Assembly: GCF_018398335.1 (NCBI RefSeq)
Contig: NZ_JAHBRX010000001.1
Span: 1,364,001 to 1,428,000, forward strand
Direction: 5' to 3'
Source of the DNA: Chelatococcus sp. HY11
GTDB taxonomy: Bacteria; Pseudomonadota; Alphaproteobacteria; Rhizobiales; Beijerinckiaceae
DNA length: 64,000 bases
This document shows, one piece after another, positions 7,600 through 14,550 of this stretch; the first letter of the stretch is position 1, and each line of letters opens with the position of its first letter. A program made the position numbers and the translations under genes. The notes under the pieces were generated by a model, which saw only the letters and a program-made list of their open reading frames with translations, was not told the origin of the DNA and did not search any database.

Positions 7600-9159
7600 A
7601 TGGCAAACAAATCCGTGTTTGCGACGATCGTAGGAAAACTCATTCCGCAGACGGACTGTGTGAACCATGAGGGCGCCAGGGCTTATGCCCTGACGCCCCA
7701 CCAGGCTCTCGCGCAGCTGGCGGCAACGGGCACGTTCAACACGACCTTCTACGCCGAGCCGCGCGAGCAACTCGACGAGGTTCTGAAGCTGGCCTGGCAG
7801 GTCGAGCCGGAATTCGTCGCCAAGACCGCCGTCTATGCCTTCGAGCGGGGGTTCATGAAGGACATGCCGGCGCTGCTTCTGGCAGCGCTATCGATGATGC
7901 CGGGACCGGAATTTTCACGGGCCTTCCCGCGTATCGTGAGGAACGGCAAGATGGTGCGCAACTTCGTGCAGGTCATGCGCTCCGGCGTGACCGGCCGCAA
8001 GTCGCTCGGAAGCCGGCCGAAGCGCCTGGTGCAGGGGTGGTTGGAGCAGGCTGACGACATCGAGATCATGCGCGCCGCCGTCGGCAATGATCCGTCGCTG
8101 GCTGACATCATCAAGATGGTTCACCCGAAGCCGTCATCGGCTTCGCGTGAGGCGCTTTATGGCTATCTCATCGGCAGGCCGTATGACGTGCTGGCGGTGC
8201 CGGACGTGGTCAAGGCCTTCGAGGCCTTCAAGCGCGATCCGTCCCTGCCGGTGCCGCCGGTGCCGTTCCAGATGCTCACCGCGATGCCGCTGTCCAAGGC
8301 GCATTGGGTGGAGATCGCGGACAAGGCCGGCTGGCAGATGCTGCGCCAGAACCTCAACACCTTCGCCCGCCATGGCGTGTTCGAAGCGGAGGGGTTCACG
8401 GAGCGGCTCGCCGGACGGCTCGCCGATGCGGACGAGGTCCGACGCGCCAGGGTCTTCCCCTACCAGCTCATGGTGGCCTTCACCATGGTGGAGACAGGCG
8501 TGCCGGTCGCGATCAAGGACGCGTTGCAGGATGCGATGGAAATCGCGCTGGCCAACGTGCCGGAGATCGAGGGCAATGTCGTGGTCTGCCCGGATGTGTC
8601 CGGCTCCATGCGCTCGCCCGCGACGGGTTATCGCCAGGGCGCGACCTCGACGGTGCGCTGCGTCGATGTCGCCACCCTCGTGGCCGCGGCGCTGCTGCGG
8701 GCCAACCGGACTGCGCGTGTGCTGCCGTTCGAGCAGGATGTGGTCGCCATCGACCTCAACCCGCGCGACACGGTGATGACAAACGCGGCAAAACTGGCGG
8801 CGATCGGCGGTGGCGGAACGAATTGCTCCGCGCCGCTCCAAAGGCTGGCGGACGAGAAGGCGAAGGTCGATCTCGTGGTGTTCGTGTCGGACAACCAATC
8901 GTGGGTAGACGGGGTGTCCCATAGCCACCACGGCACGGCGACCATGCAGGCGTGGAACAGGATCAAGGTCCGGAACCCGGCTGCAAAGCTCGTCTGCATC
9001 GATATCCAGCCTAACACGACGACCCAGGCGAAGGGCCGCGCGGACATCCTGAATGTCGGCGGCTTCTCGGATCAGGTTTTCACGCTGGTCGCCGCGATGG
9101 CGAGGAGCGGACAAGACAGGGATCATTGGGTGAAGACGATCGACGCCATAGAACTCTGA
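7600..9159 (+). CDS. rsr: TROVE-domain Ro60 orthologue (Rsr)
   Basis: Encodes 519 residues, the usual size of Ro proteins. The N-terminal half (about 15-310) is the helical-repeat TROVE ring that holds Y RNA and misfolded RNA ends, opening with QTDCVNHEGARAYALTPHQA. The C-terminal half is a von Willebrand A-like domain with an intact MIDAS motif DVSGSM starting at Asp332. The ATG at 7600 follows AGAAGGAAC and fits the predicted transcript start; a GTG at 7579 would lie on the first transcribed base and is unlikely. It is the first gene of the operon, followed directly by five Y RNA-like units and rtcB. Confidence 0.95.
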   Translation: MANKSVFATIVGKLIPQTDCVNHEGARAYALTPHQALAQLAATGTFNTTFYAEPREQLDEVLKLAWQVEPEFVAKTAVYAFERGFMKDMPALLLAALSMMPGPEFSRAFPRIVRNGKMVRNFVQVMRSGVTGRKSLGSRPKRLVQGWLEQADDIEIMRAAVGNDPSLADIIKMVHPKPSSASREALYGYLIGRPYDVLAVPDVVKAFEAFKRDPSLPVPPVPFQMLTAMPLSKAHWVEIADKAGWQMLRQNLNTFARHGVFEAEGFTERLAGRLADADEVRRARVFPYQLMVAFTMVETGVPVAIKDALQDAMEIALANVPEIEGNVVVCPDVSGSMRSPATGYRQGATSTVRCVDVATLVAAALLRANRTARVLPFEQDVVAIDLNPRDTVMTNAAKLAAIGGGGTNCSAPLQRLADEKAKVDLVVFVSDNQSWVDGVSHSHHGTATMQAWNRIKVRNPAAKLVCIDIQPNTTTQAKGRADILNVGGFSDQVFTLVAAMARSGQDRDHWVKTIDAIEL

Positions 9160-9165
9160 CAATAA

Positions 9166-9189
9166 GCCCCGGCGGTCCGCCGCCGGGGC
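9166..9189 (+). other. Intercistronic GC hairpin between rsr and the Y RNA array
   Basis: GCCCCGGCGG at 9166-9175 pairs perfectly with CCGCCGGGGC at 9180-9189 around the loop TCCG. No T tract follows, so it does not look like a full terminator. It could protect the rsr mRNA 3' end, attenuate read-through, or mark a processing point ahead of the RNAs. Confidence 0.65.
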
Positions 9190-9212
9190 ACTCACGAAGG
9201 ACCCATTAGACT

Positions 9213-9367
9213 GGCATGACGAATGCCGATGGAACTACAGGCTGTACCCCTCCAGGTCGCGGGTTCGAATCCCGCCGGGTCCACCAACTGCGGGCTCGTA
9301 GCTCAGTGGTCAGAGCGGGTTCCCGCTTTACGGTGGGAGAGGTTTCATCATCCCTTGTCGTCATGCC
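9213..9367 (+). ncRNA. Y RNA-like unit 1 with permuted tRNA module
   Basis: GGCATGACG (9213-9221) pairs perfectly with CGTCATGCC (9359-9367). The helix carries the Ro-binding signature GACGAATG (9218-9225) opposite CTTGTC (9354-9359). An inner helix pairs GATGGAACT (9228-9236) with GGTTTCATC (9341-9349). Within lies a circularly permuted tRNA: T arm GCGGG-TTCGAAT-CCCGC (9259-9275), acceptor 3' strand CGGGTCC then ACCA (9276-9286), a short linker, acceptor 5' strand GGGCTCG (9292-9298, 7 bp with two wobbles), TA, and D arm GCTC...GAGC (9301-9316). An extra hairpin at 9321-9338 follows the D arm. This order is that of YrlA-type bacterial Y RNAs. Confidence 0.87.
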
Positions 9368-9399
9368 TTCTTCATGAACAACGACGATCCGAGGCAACA

Positions 9400-9519
9400 G
9401 CCATGACGAATGCAGGCGAAACTACATCATGTCGCGGGTTCGATCCCCGTCGGGCCTCCTCTTCGGCCCGTAGCTCAGTGGTAGAGCAGAAGCGTTTCGC
9501 CGACCCTTGTCGTCATGGC
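9400..9519 (+). ncRNA. Y RNA-like unit 2 with permuted tRNA module
   Basis: GCCATGACG (9400-9408) pairs perfectly with CGTCATGGC (9511-9519); the signature GACGAATG is at 9405-9412 opposite CTTGTC at 9506-9511. The inner helix GGCGAAAC (9415-9422) with GTTTCGCC (9494-9501) is perfect. The tRNA module is the most regular of the five: T arm GCGGG-TTCGATC-CCCGT (9434-9450), acceptor CGGGCC (9451-9456) with GGCCCG (9465-9470), TA, then D arm GCTC-AGTGGTA-GAGC (9473-9487). The anticodon arm is replaced by the Ro-binding helices. At about 120 nt it is the shortest unit. Confidence 0.9.
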
Positions 9520-9570
9520 CTCAACCGGGCCACCTATAGACAGTAGACGGATAGAATAGAGACCTTTGAA

Positions 9571-9699
9571 GAACGGCGAATGCCGGATGAAACTACAGCA
9601 GCATAGTCGGGATGCTCCGTGAGGTTCGACTCCTCACCTTGCATGCGCTGTCTGGCACCAGCGGGACATCCCAAGTTTCATCCATCCTCGTCGCCGTTC
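9571..9699 (+). ncRNA. Y RNA-like unit 3, divergent internal module
   Basis: GAACGGCG (9571-9578) pairs perfectly with CGCCGTTC (9692-9699); the signature is GGCGAATG (9575-9582). The inner helix GGATGAAACT (9585-9594) with AGTTTCATCC (9674-9683) is 10 bp and perfect. A T-arm-like hairpin remains, GTGAGG-TTCGACT-CCTCAC (9619-9637). The D arm is not recognisable; instead there is a CGCTG/CAGCG hairpin (9646-9663) and a GGGATG/CATCCC helix (9609-9614 with 9667-9672). The paired covariation in the helices argues for function despite loss of tRNA likeness. Confidence 0.82.
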
Positions 9700-9713
9700 C
9701 TCGAAGACGAATT

Positions 9714-9856
9714 CCGCTGGCGAATGCCCGCAGGACTACAGGTAGAGCATCCGCCTCGCAGGGGCGGAAGGTCGGGTGTTCAAGTCATCCCTTCCTGTCC
9801 TCCCGGACTGGATGTAGCTCAGGAAACAAGTCTTGCGCCACGCTTGTCGCCAGCGG
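9714..9856 (+). ncRNA. Y RNA-like unit 4, tRNA permuted at the D loop
   Basis: CCGCTGGCG (9714-9722) pairs perfectly with CGCCAGCGG (9848-9856); the signature GGCGAATG (9719-9726) faces CTTGTC (9843-9848). The inner helix is GCAGGACT (9730-9737) with AGTCTTGC (9829-9836). The insert reads GGTA-GAGC (second half of a D arm, 9741-9748), an anticodon-like arm CCGCC/GGCGG with a 7-base loop (9751-9767), a T arm GGGTG-TTCAAGT-CATCC (9774-9790), acceptor 3' strand, a TCCC turn, acceptor 5' strand (9805-9814), TA and GCTC (9817-9820), which pairs back to GAGC. The acceptor helix has T-T mismatches. So the Ro module sits in the D loop. Confidence 0.82.
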
Positions 9857-9860
9857 CCGA

Positions 9861-10017
9861 TCAGGACGAATGCAGGCGCTACTCCATGGAAGACGCGATC
9901 CGGCATAACCGGATGCCGCGAGGCGTGAAGGTTCGACCCCTTCCCGTGTCAAGGGCTGTCAGAGGCCCCACGATGCGGTGGCGAAAAAGACGTTGCGCTC
10001 ACGACTTGTCGTCCTGA
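9861..10017 (+). ncRNA. Y RNA-like unit 5
   Basis: TCAGGACG (9861-9868) pairs perfectly with CGTCCTGA (10010-10017); GACGAATG (9865-9872) faces CTTGTC (10005-10010). The inner helix is weaker: GGCGC-T-AC (9875-9882) with GTTGCGCT (9992-9999), one mismatch and one wobble. A T-arm hairpin GAAGG-TTCGACC-CCTTC is at 9927-9943, and an ATCCGG/CCGGAT hairpin at 9898-9914 resembles an anticodon arm. I could not fold a convincing D arm. It ends 43 bases before the rtcB start codon. Confidence 0.8.
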
Positions 10018-10060
10018 ACGCCGAAGGCGGCCACCCCGGGTGGCCAGAAAGAACAATGAG

Positions 10061-11458
10061 ATGACCGAGATTTTGAGTGGACAGGACCTGATCGACGCCG
10101 GCATGCGGCAGGGCAAGTGGTTCGGCAAGGCGCTCGCCGCCGGCAATGCCGTGCTGGAAAGCGGCGGCTCCTTTGCTACCGCCTTGGAAGCCGCGCGCCA
10201 GTTCGAGCCACCGCCCGCAACCCCTTTGCGCCCGACCGGCACGGTGCCGTTCCACATCAATATCGATGCGGAGAACGAACTCGAGCAGGCCAATGTCGCG
10301 GCGGTCACGCGGAGCATGACCGAGCTGATGCGCACGCCGGTCGTGCGCGCGGGCGCCGTCATGCCCGATGCCTGCCCGGCGGGGCCCATGGGGACGATCC
10401 CGGTCGGCGGCATCGCGGTGTCCGAGGCTATTCATCCCGGCATGCACTCGGCCGACATCTGCTGCTCCATGGCGATCTCCGTCTATCCCGGCGTCGCGCC
10501 GCAGGCTCTGCTCGACACGGTGCAGGCAGTGACGCATTTCGGGCCGGGTGGACGCCCGCGCGGCCAGCAGTTCCGGCCGGAGCCGGCGCTGATGGAGCGC
10601 TTCGCCACGAACGCGCTGCTCGCGGACATCACCAGCGCGGCGATCGAGCATTTCGGCACCCAGGGCGACGGCAACCATTTCGCCTTCGTCGGAACCATCA
10701 AGTCCACCGGCGAGACGGCGCTGGTGACGCATCACGGCTCGCGGTCGCCGGGCGCTCGCCTCTACGGCAAGGGCATGAAGATCGCCAATGCCGTGCGCCT
10801 GGTGACGTCGCCGGAAACCCATCGCGACAACGCCTGGATTCCAGCCGACACCGAGGAGGGCGACCGCTATTGGGAGGCGCTTCAGACCATCCGGGCCTGG
10901 ACGAAGGCGAACCATATGCTGATCCACGACGCGGCCGCCGAACGGCTGTCCGCGAAGGTCGCCGATCGCTTCTGGAACGAGCATAACTTCGTCTTCCGGC
11001 GCTCGGACGGGCTGTTCTACCACGGCAAGGGCGCGACGCCGGCCTTCTCGGGCTGGGCCGACGACGCCACGGACCTGACGCTCATTCCGCTCAACATGGC
11101 GGAGCCGGTGCTGATCGTGCGTGGCAAGGATGCGCCGCATGGCCTTGGCTTCTCACCGCATGGGGCCGGCCGCAACTTCTCGCGCAGCCAGCACAAGCGC
11201 CTCCAGGCCGGGCGGACGGACGCGGAGATCTTCGCGGCGGAAACGCAGGGAATCGACGCGCGCTTCTTCTCGGGCGTGACCGATATCTCGGAGCTGCCGA
11301 GCGCCTACAAGAATGCCGCGTCGGTGCGCCGGCAGATCGAGCACTACGGCCTCGCCGAGATCGTCGACGAGGTCATCCCCTACGGCTGCATCATGGCCGG
11401 CGACTGGGCGGCCAACGCCCCATGGCGCAAGAAGAAGCAGGCCCGCGCTGCGGCGTGA
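10061..11458 (+). CDS. rtcB: RtcB-family 3'-phosphate/5'-OH RNA ligase
   Basis: Encodes 465 residues from the ATG at 10061, longer than the roughly 408-residue E. coli protein because of an N-terminal extension. Family knowledge: RtcB joins 2',3'-cyclic phosphate or 3'-phosphate RNA ends to 5'-OH ends using GTP and Mn2+. Metal-site residues are visible: SADICC (Asp132, Cys134/135), NHF (His206), HHGSR (His224/225) and the guanylylated-histidine motif HGAGR (His367). Several motifs depart from the canonical form (DICC for DIGC, GDGNHF for GTGNHF or GGGNHF), marking a divergent subfamily. A GTG at 10040 falls inside a hairpin arm and has no ribosome site. Last gene of the rsr operon. Confidence 0.92.
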   Translation: MTEILSGQDLIDAGMRQGKWFGKALAAGNAVLESGGSFATALEAARQFEPPPATPLRPTGTVPFHINIDAENELEQANVAAVTRSMTELMRTPVVRAGAVMPDACPAGPMGTIPVGGIAVSEAIHPGMHSADICCSMAISVYPGVAPQALLDTVQAVTHFGPGGRPRGQQFRPEPALMERFATNALLADITSAAIEHFGTQGDGNHFAFVGTIKSTGETALVTHHGSRSPGARLYGKGMKIANAVRLVTSPETHRDNAWIPADTEEGDRYWEALQTIRAWTKANHMLIHDAAAERLSAKVADRFWNEHNFVFRRSDGLFYHGKGATPAFSGWADDATDLTLIPLNMAEPVLIVRGKDAPHGLGFSPHGAGRNFSRSQHKRLQAGRTDAEIFAAETQGIDARFFSGVTDISELPSAYKNAASVRRQIEHYGLAEIVDEVIPYGCIMAGDWAANAPWRKKKQARAAA

Positions 11459-11506
11459 CCACGCGCAAAGGCGCCAATCCATGGCGCCTCACGCGCCTCA
11501 AGAGCA

Positions 11507-11536
11507 TCCCACCCGCGGCCACGCTCGCGGGTGGGA
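11507..11536. terminator. Strong terminator hairpin after rtcB
   Basis: TCCCACCCGCG (11507-11517) pairs perfectly over 11 bp with CGCGGGTGGGA (11526-11536) around an 8-base loop, followed by TTTGTGCTCTT on the plus strand. It lies between rtcB and the converging DUF2182 gene and probably serves both. Confidence 0.75.
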
Positions 11537-11554
11537 TTTGTGCTCTTCCCACCG

Positions 11555-12388
11555 TCAGACGAAACCGGCGGCTTGCGCGATAAGGATGCCCCCTGCTCCG
11601 GCCGTGACGGCGCCGATCGCTTCCGGCATGCGCAGACCAGCGGGTGCGAGACGCTCCGTGGTGATGGCGAGCGTCACGAGGATCATCGCGCGAAGGTCCA
11701 TCACACCGAGGACCAGAAGAACAGCGACAAGACCCGAGCAGCTGATGCAGCAGACGAGACCGAGCCGGAGCCCGTAGCCGGCGGCTGCGAACCTGTTCGC
11801 CAATTGTCCTATCCGACACGGCCCCTTTCGGCAGCAAGCCAGAAGACGGGCCTTCCATCGCGTGAACTGGAACGCGCCGGCCGTCAGAAGGCAGGCCCCC
11901 ATGAGCATCGGCATGGCGCGGGCGAGATCCGGACGCCGCATCGCGAGGGCCGCGAGTTCAGAGCCGATCGCAAAGATGAACAGACCCGACAGCGTCCAGA
12001 CGCCGAGATAGACGACACCGGCGAGCATGGCCAGCGAACCGGGCCACGACGCGCCGGACAGGCCGGCCGCCTGGTGGTAGCGCCCCAGCGCGGGCAGTAA
12101 CGACGGTACCATCATCGCGACCATCATGACGCTCCAGAGGCCGACGAAGCTCGCGGCGGCCTCCCTCCAGGTCTGCCCGCACATCGGCAACCATGCCGGC
12201 GACATCATCCAGCCACCGGGCATCGGTATCCCGTCCATGGAGGCCATCGACGCGCATCCAAGGATCGTCGCCGTCGTGCTGGCAGCGAAGATCAACGCTG
12301 CCGTACCCAGGAAAACTGGCTGACAACCTTGCCGGCATGCAGTTGCGCCGCGATGTGCCCGTTCAGCCGTGATACTGATCGCGCGCAT
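11555..12388 (-). CDS. DUF2182 integral membrane protein, putative metal-binding
   Basis: Encodes about 277 residues with six or so hydrophobic helices. It matches the DUF2182 pattern as I remember it: WSVMMVAMMVPSLLP in an early helix, TRWKARLLACCRKGP in a loop, and a late GLVCCISCSGLVAVLL helix with a Cys cluster. The Met- and Cys-rich segments suggest binding of a soft metal, but no function is established. A GTG at 12409 would extend it by seven residues and overlap the upstream DUF899 stop, so the two genes are probably translationally coupled. Function unknown. Confidence 0.8.
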   Translation of the reverse strand: MRAISITAERAHRGATACRQGCQPVFLGTAALIFAASTTATILGCASMASMDGIPMPGGWMMSPAWLPMCGQTWREAAASFVGLWSVMMVAMMVPSLLPALGRYHQAAGLSGASWPGSLAMLAGVVYLGVWTLSGLFIFAIGSELAALAMRRPDLARAMPMLMGACLLTAGAFQFTRWKARLLACCRKGPCRIGQLANRFAAAGYGLRLGLVCCISCSGLVAVLLVLGVMDLRAMILVTLAITTERLAPAGLRMPEAIGAVTAGAGGILIAQAAGFV

Positions 12389-12396
12389 GGCCGGGC

Positions 12397-13203
12397 TCAG
12401 GCACAACACGACGCACCCATGCTGCTCGCGGGTTGCCCGTATTCATCGTGGCGACGGAACCAGACGCCCGTTTCGTTGCGCCCCTTTGGCGCGCGATCGA
12501 GCCACTGATACATGCCCCACAGGCCATCCAGCCCTCGCGCATAGGTGGAGTAGCTGTGGTAGACAACGCCATCCTCCCGCACGAAGGCGCTCATGCCCGG
12601 CCTTTCGCGCTGGTACGTGGCCGTGTCCGTTCCGCAGGTCGCCGCCATATGCGCCTCCGCGCCGGCTCCACCGCCCTCTTGCCCGGGCCGCCAGACGAAT
12701 GCCTTCTCGGGCCGGTAGTTGTAGGAGATGCCACCCTCGCGTTGCTGGTCTTCGGAGAACCAGACACCGAAATCGGCATTGAAGTCACTCGCGAGAGACG
12801 ATGCCCAGGGGAAAGTCCAGCCCATGCGCCGCTTGTAAGCCTGCAATGTCGCGAACGGAGCGCGGGACACGGCCCATAGCATCACGTCATGATTGGCGAG
12901 ATGCGGGACAAAACCATTGAAGCCGTCCGCGATCGCCGAACAGGACGGACATCCCGCCGTATAGTCGGTCCCGAACATGAAATGATAGACGAGAAGTTGC
13001 GAGCGTCCGCGGAAGAGGTCGGCAAGCGATGCATCGCCTTCGCTCGTCTCGAAGCGGTAGGTCTTGTCAACGCGCACCCACGGCAGACGCTGGCGCCGCT
13101 GCGCCAGCGCGTCGCTCAACCGCGTGACCTCCTTCTCCGCGGCAAGCAGATCAAGCCGCGCCGCTTGCCACTCTTCCCGCGTTCCGATGCTATGTTGCGT
13201 CAT
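12397..13203 (-). CDS. DUF899 family protein (thioredoxin-like fold)
   Basis: Encodes 268 residues. The ATG at 13203 is preceded by GGGAG at good spacing; an upstream start at 13236 has no such site. Family signatures are visible: LPWVRVDKTYRFETSEG, LLVYHFMFGTDYTAGCPSCS with a CPSC pair near residue 90, and the C-terminal GLDGLWGMYQWLDRAPKGR. The thioredoxin-like core with C-x-x-C suggests redox chemistry, but the biochemical role is not established. The C-terminus ends in ASCCA. It forms an operon with DUF2182 and is divergent from a helix-turn-helix gene. Confidence 0.85.
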   Translation of the reverse strand: MTQHSIGTREEWQAARLDLLAAEKEVTRLSDALAQRRQRLPWVRVDKTYRFETSEGDASLADLFRGRSQLLVYHFMFGTDYTAGCPSCSAIADGFNGFVPHLANHDVMLWAVSRAPFATLQAYKRRMGWTFPWASSLASDFNADFGVWFSEDQQREGGISYNYRPEKAFVWRPGQEGGGAGAEAHMAATCGTDTATYQRERPGMSAFVREDGVVYHSYSTYARGLDGLWGMYQWLDRAPKGRNETGVWFRRHDEYGQPASSMGASCCA

Positions 13204-13320
13204 GGCTGTTACTCCCTCGATCATGTCTTCAGCCATGATGTGACGGCTGATCGCAGATCATGAGATAAGGTTAGGCGCCGGAGATCAGGGGGTGGGAGTG
13301 ACAAGTGTGGCGGGATTCCG

Positions 13321-14541
13321 ATGGACTCGCTGATTACGGCCGCCGCGCGTGCCCTCGCCGCCGGGGATCCCTTCCGCGCGCTGAACTATGTCGCCTTGCG
13401 TGAGGACGCCCCCGCTCTTGCACTGCGGGGTATCGCGATGGCGCAGCTTGGCGATCTCTCCCGCGCGCGGCTTCTCCTGCGCAGCGCCACGCGCTCCTTC
13501 AGCCCGAGGGAGCACGTGGCCCGCGCGCGCTGCGTCGTTGCCGAGGCGGACGTTGCTCTCGCCGCGCGCGATCTCGGTTGGCCGACGAAGGCTCTCGATG
13601 CGGCCCGAAAGATGCTTGAACGGCATGGAGATTGGGTCAATGCAGCCCATGCGCGGCATCTCAAGGTCCGGCGCCTCCTCCTGATCGGGCGCCTCGACGA
13701 GGCGGAGCAGGCCCTCGACGGACTTGATCCCGCCCCGTTGCCACCGGCGCTACGCGCTGTGCATGAGTTGGTGATCGCCGGGATTGCCATGCGACGGTTG
13801 AAGACCCGCGAGGCTCGCGCCGCGCTGGCGCGAGCCCAAGCGGCGGCACAGCACGCCCGTATACCCGCATTGACTGCGGAGGTCGCCGGCGTGGCGCTCG
13901 CCCTGGACGCGCCGGCGGCCCGTCTGATCGCCGATGAGCGTGTGCATACCCTCCTCCTCGATGACGTCGAGCGGCTGCTGGCATCGGACGCGCTCGTCAT
14001 CGACGCCTGTCGCCACGTCGTGCGGGATCAAAGGGCTGTCGTCTCACTCGCGACACGCCCGGTGCTGTTCGTCCTCGCGCGCGCCCTGGCGGAAGCCTGG
14101 CCGGGCGAGGTGACGCGCGACAGGCTCGTCGCGCGGGCCTTCCGGGCAAAGCGCGCCGACGAATCCCATCGGGCAAGGCTAAGGGTCGAGATCGGGCGGC
14201 TGCGCGCCATCCTCCGGGACGCGGCGGATATCGATGCGACAAAACAGGGCTTTACGCTGACGCCTCGGCGCGCGGGACGGGTCGTCGTTCTGGCAAGGCC
14301 GGTTGAAGAACGGCATGCAGCCGTTTTAGCCCTCCTCGCCGATGGGGAGGCATGGTCGAGCTCAGCATTGGCGCTGGCGCTCCACGCAAGCCAGCGCACC
14401 GTACAGCGCGCGCTAGACGAACTCGCCGCGGAGGCCAAGGTGCAGGCATTCGGGCAAGGGCGCGCGCGCCGTTGGCTCACCCCGCCCATGCCCGGATTCA
14501 CGACAACCTTGTTACTCCCGCCCTCGCTGCCAAGCGGCTAG
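13321..14541 (+). CDS. Helix-turn-helix protein with TPR-like N-terminus
   Basis: Encodes 406 residues, strongly Ala/Leu/Arg-rich. Residues 1-210 look like degenerate TPR helices (ALALRGIAMAQLGDLSRARL, AEQALDGLDPAPLPPALRAV). Residues about 235-320 resemble a winged-helix region (ATRPVLFVLARALAEAWPGE, DESHRARLRVEIGRLRAILR), and about 340-385 is a second helix-turn-helix (ALALALHASQRTVQRALDEL). This suggests a transcription regulator with two DNA-binding modules. It is divergent from DUF899-DUF2182 and ten bases upstream of a beta-propeller gene that is probably in the same operon. Specific family not recognised. Confidence 0.65.
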   Translation: MDSLITAAARALAAGDPFRALNYVALREDAPALALRGIAMAQLGDLSRARLLLRSATRSFSPREHVARARCVVAEADVALAARDLGWPTKALDAARKMLERHGDWVNAAHARHLKVRRLLLIGRLDEAEQALDGLDPAPLPPALRAVHELVIAGIAMRRLKTREARAALARAQAAAQHARIPALTAEVAGVALALDAPAARLIADERVHTLLLDDVERLLASDALVIDACRHVVRDQRAVVSLATRPVLFVLARALAEAWPGEVTRDRLVARAFRAKRADESHRARLRVEIGRLRAILRDAADIDATKQGFTLTPRRAGRVVVLARPVEERHAAVLALLADGEAWSSSALALALHASQRTVQRALDELAAEAKVQAFGQGRARRWLTPPMPGFTTTLLLPPSLPSG

Positions 14542-14550
14542 CCTCAAGCC

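Noticed and set aside
9259-9316. Ordinary tRNA genes in the rsr-rtcB gap
   Set aside because: T arm and acceptor 3' strand precede the acceptor 5' strand and D arm, and no usable anticodon arm links them, so these are permuted tRNA-like modules and not standard tRNAs.
9223-9908. Short plus-strand protein frames across the rsr-rtcB gap
   Set aside because: They cross strongly paired RNA units, contain translated T-loop sequence, and lack ribosome-binding sites; the RNA explanation fits far better.
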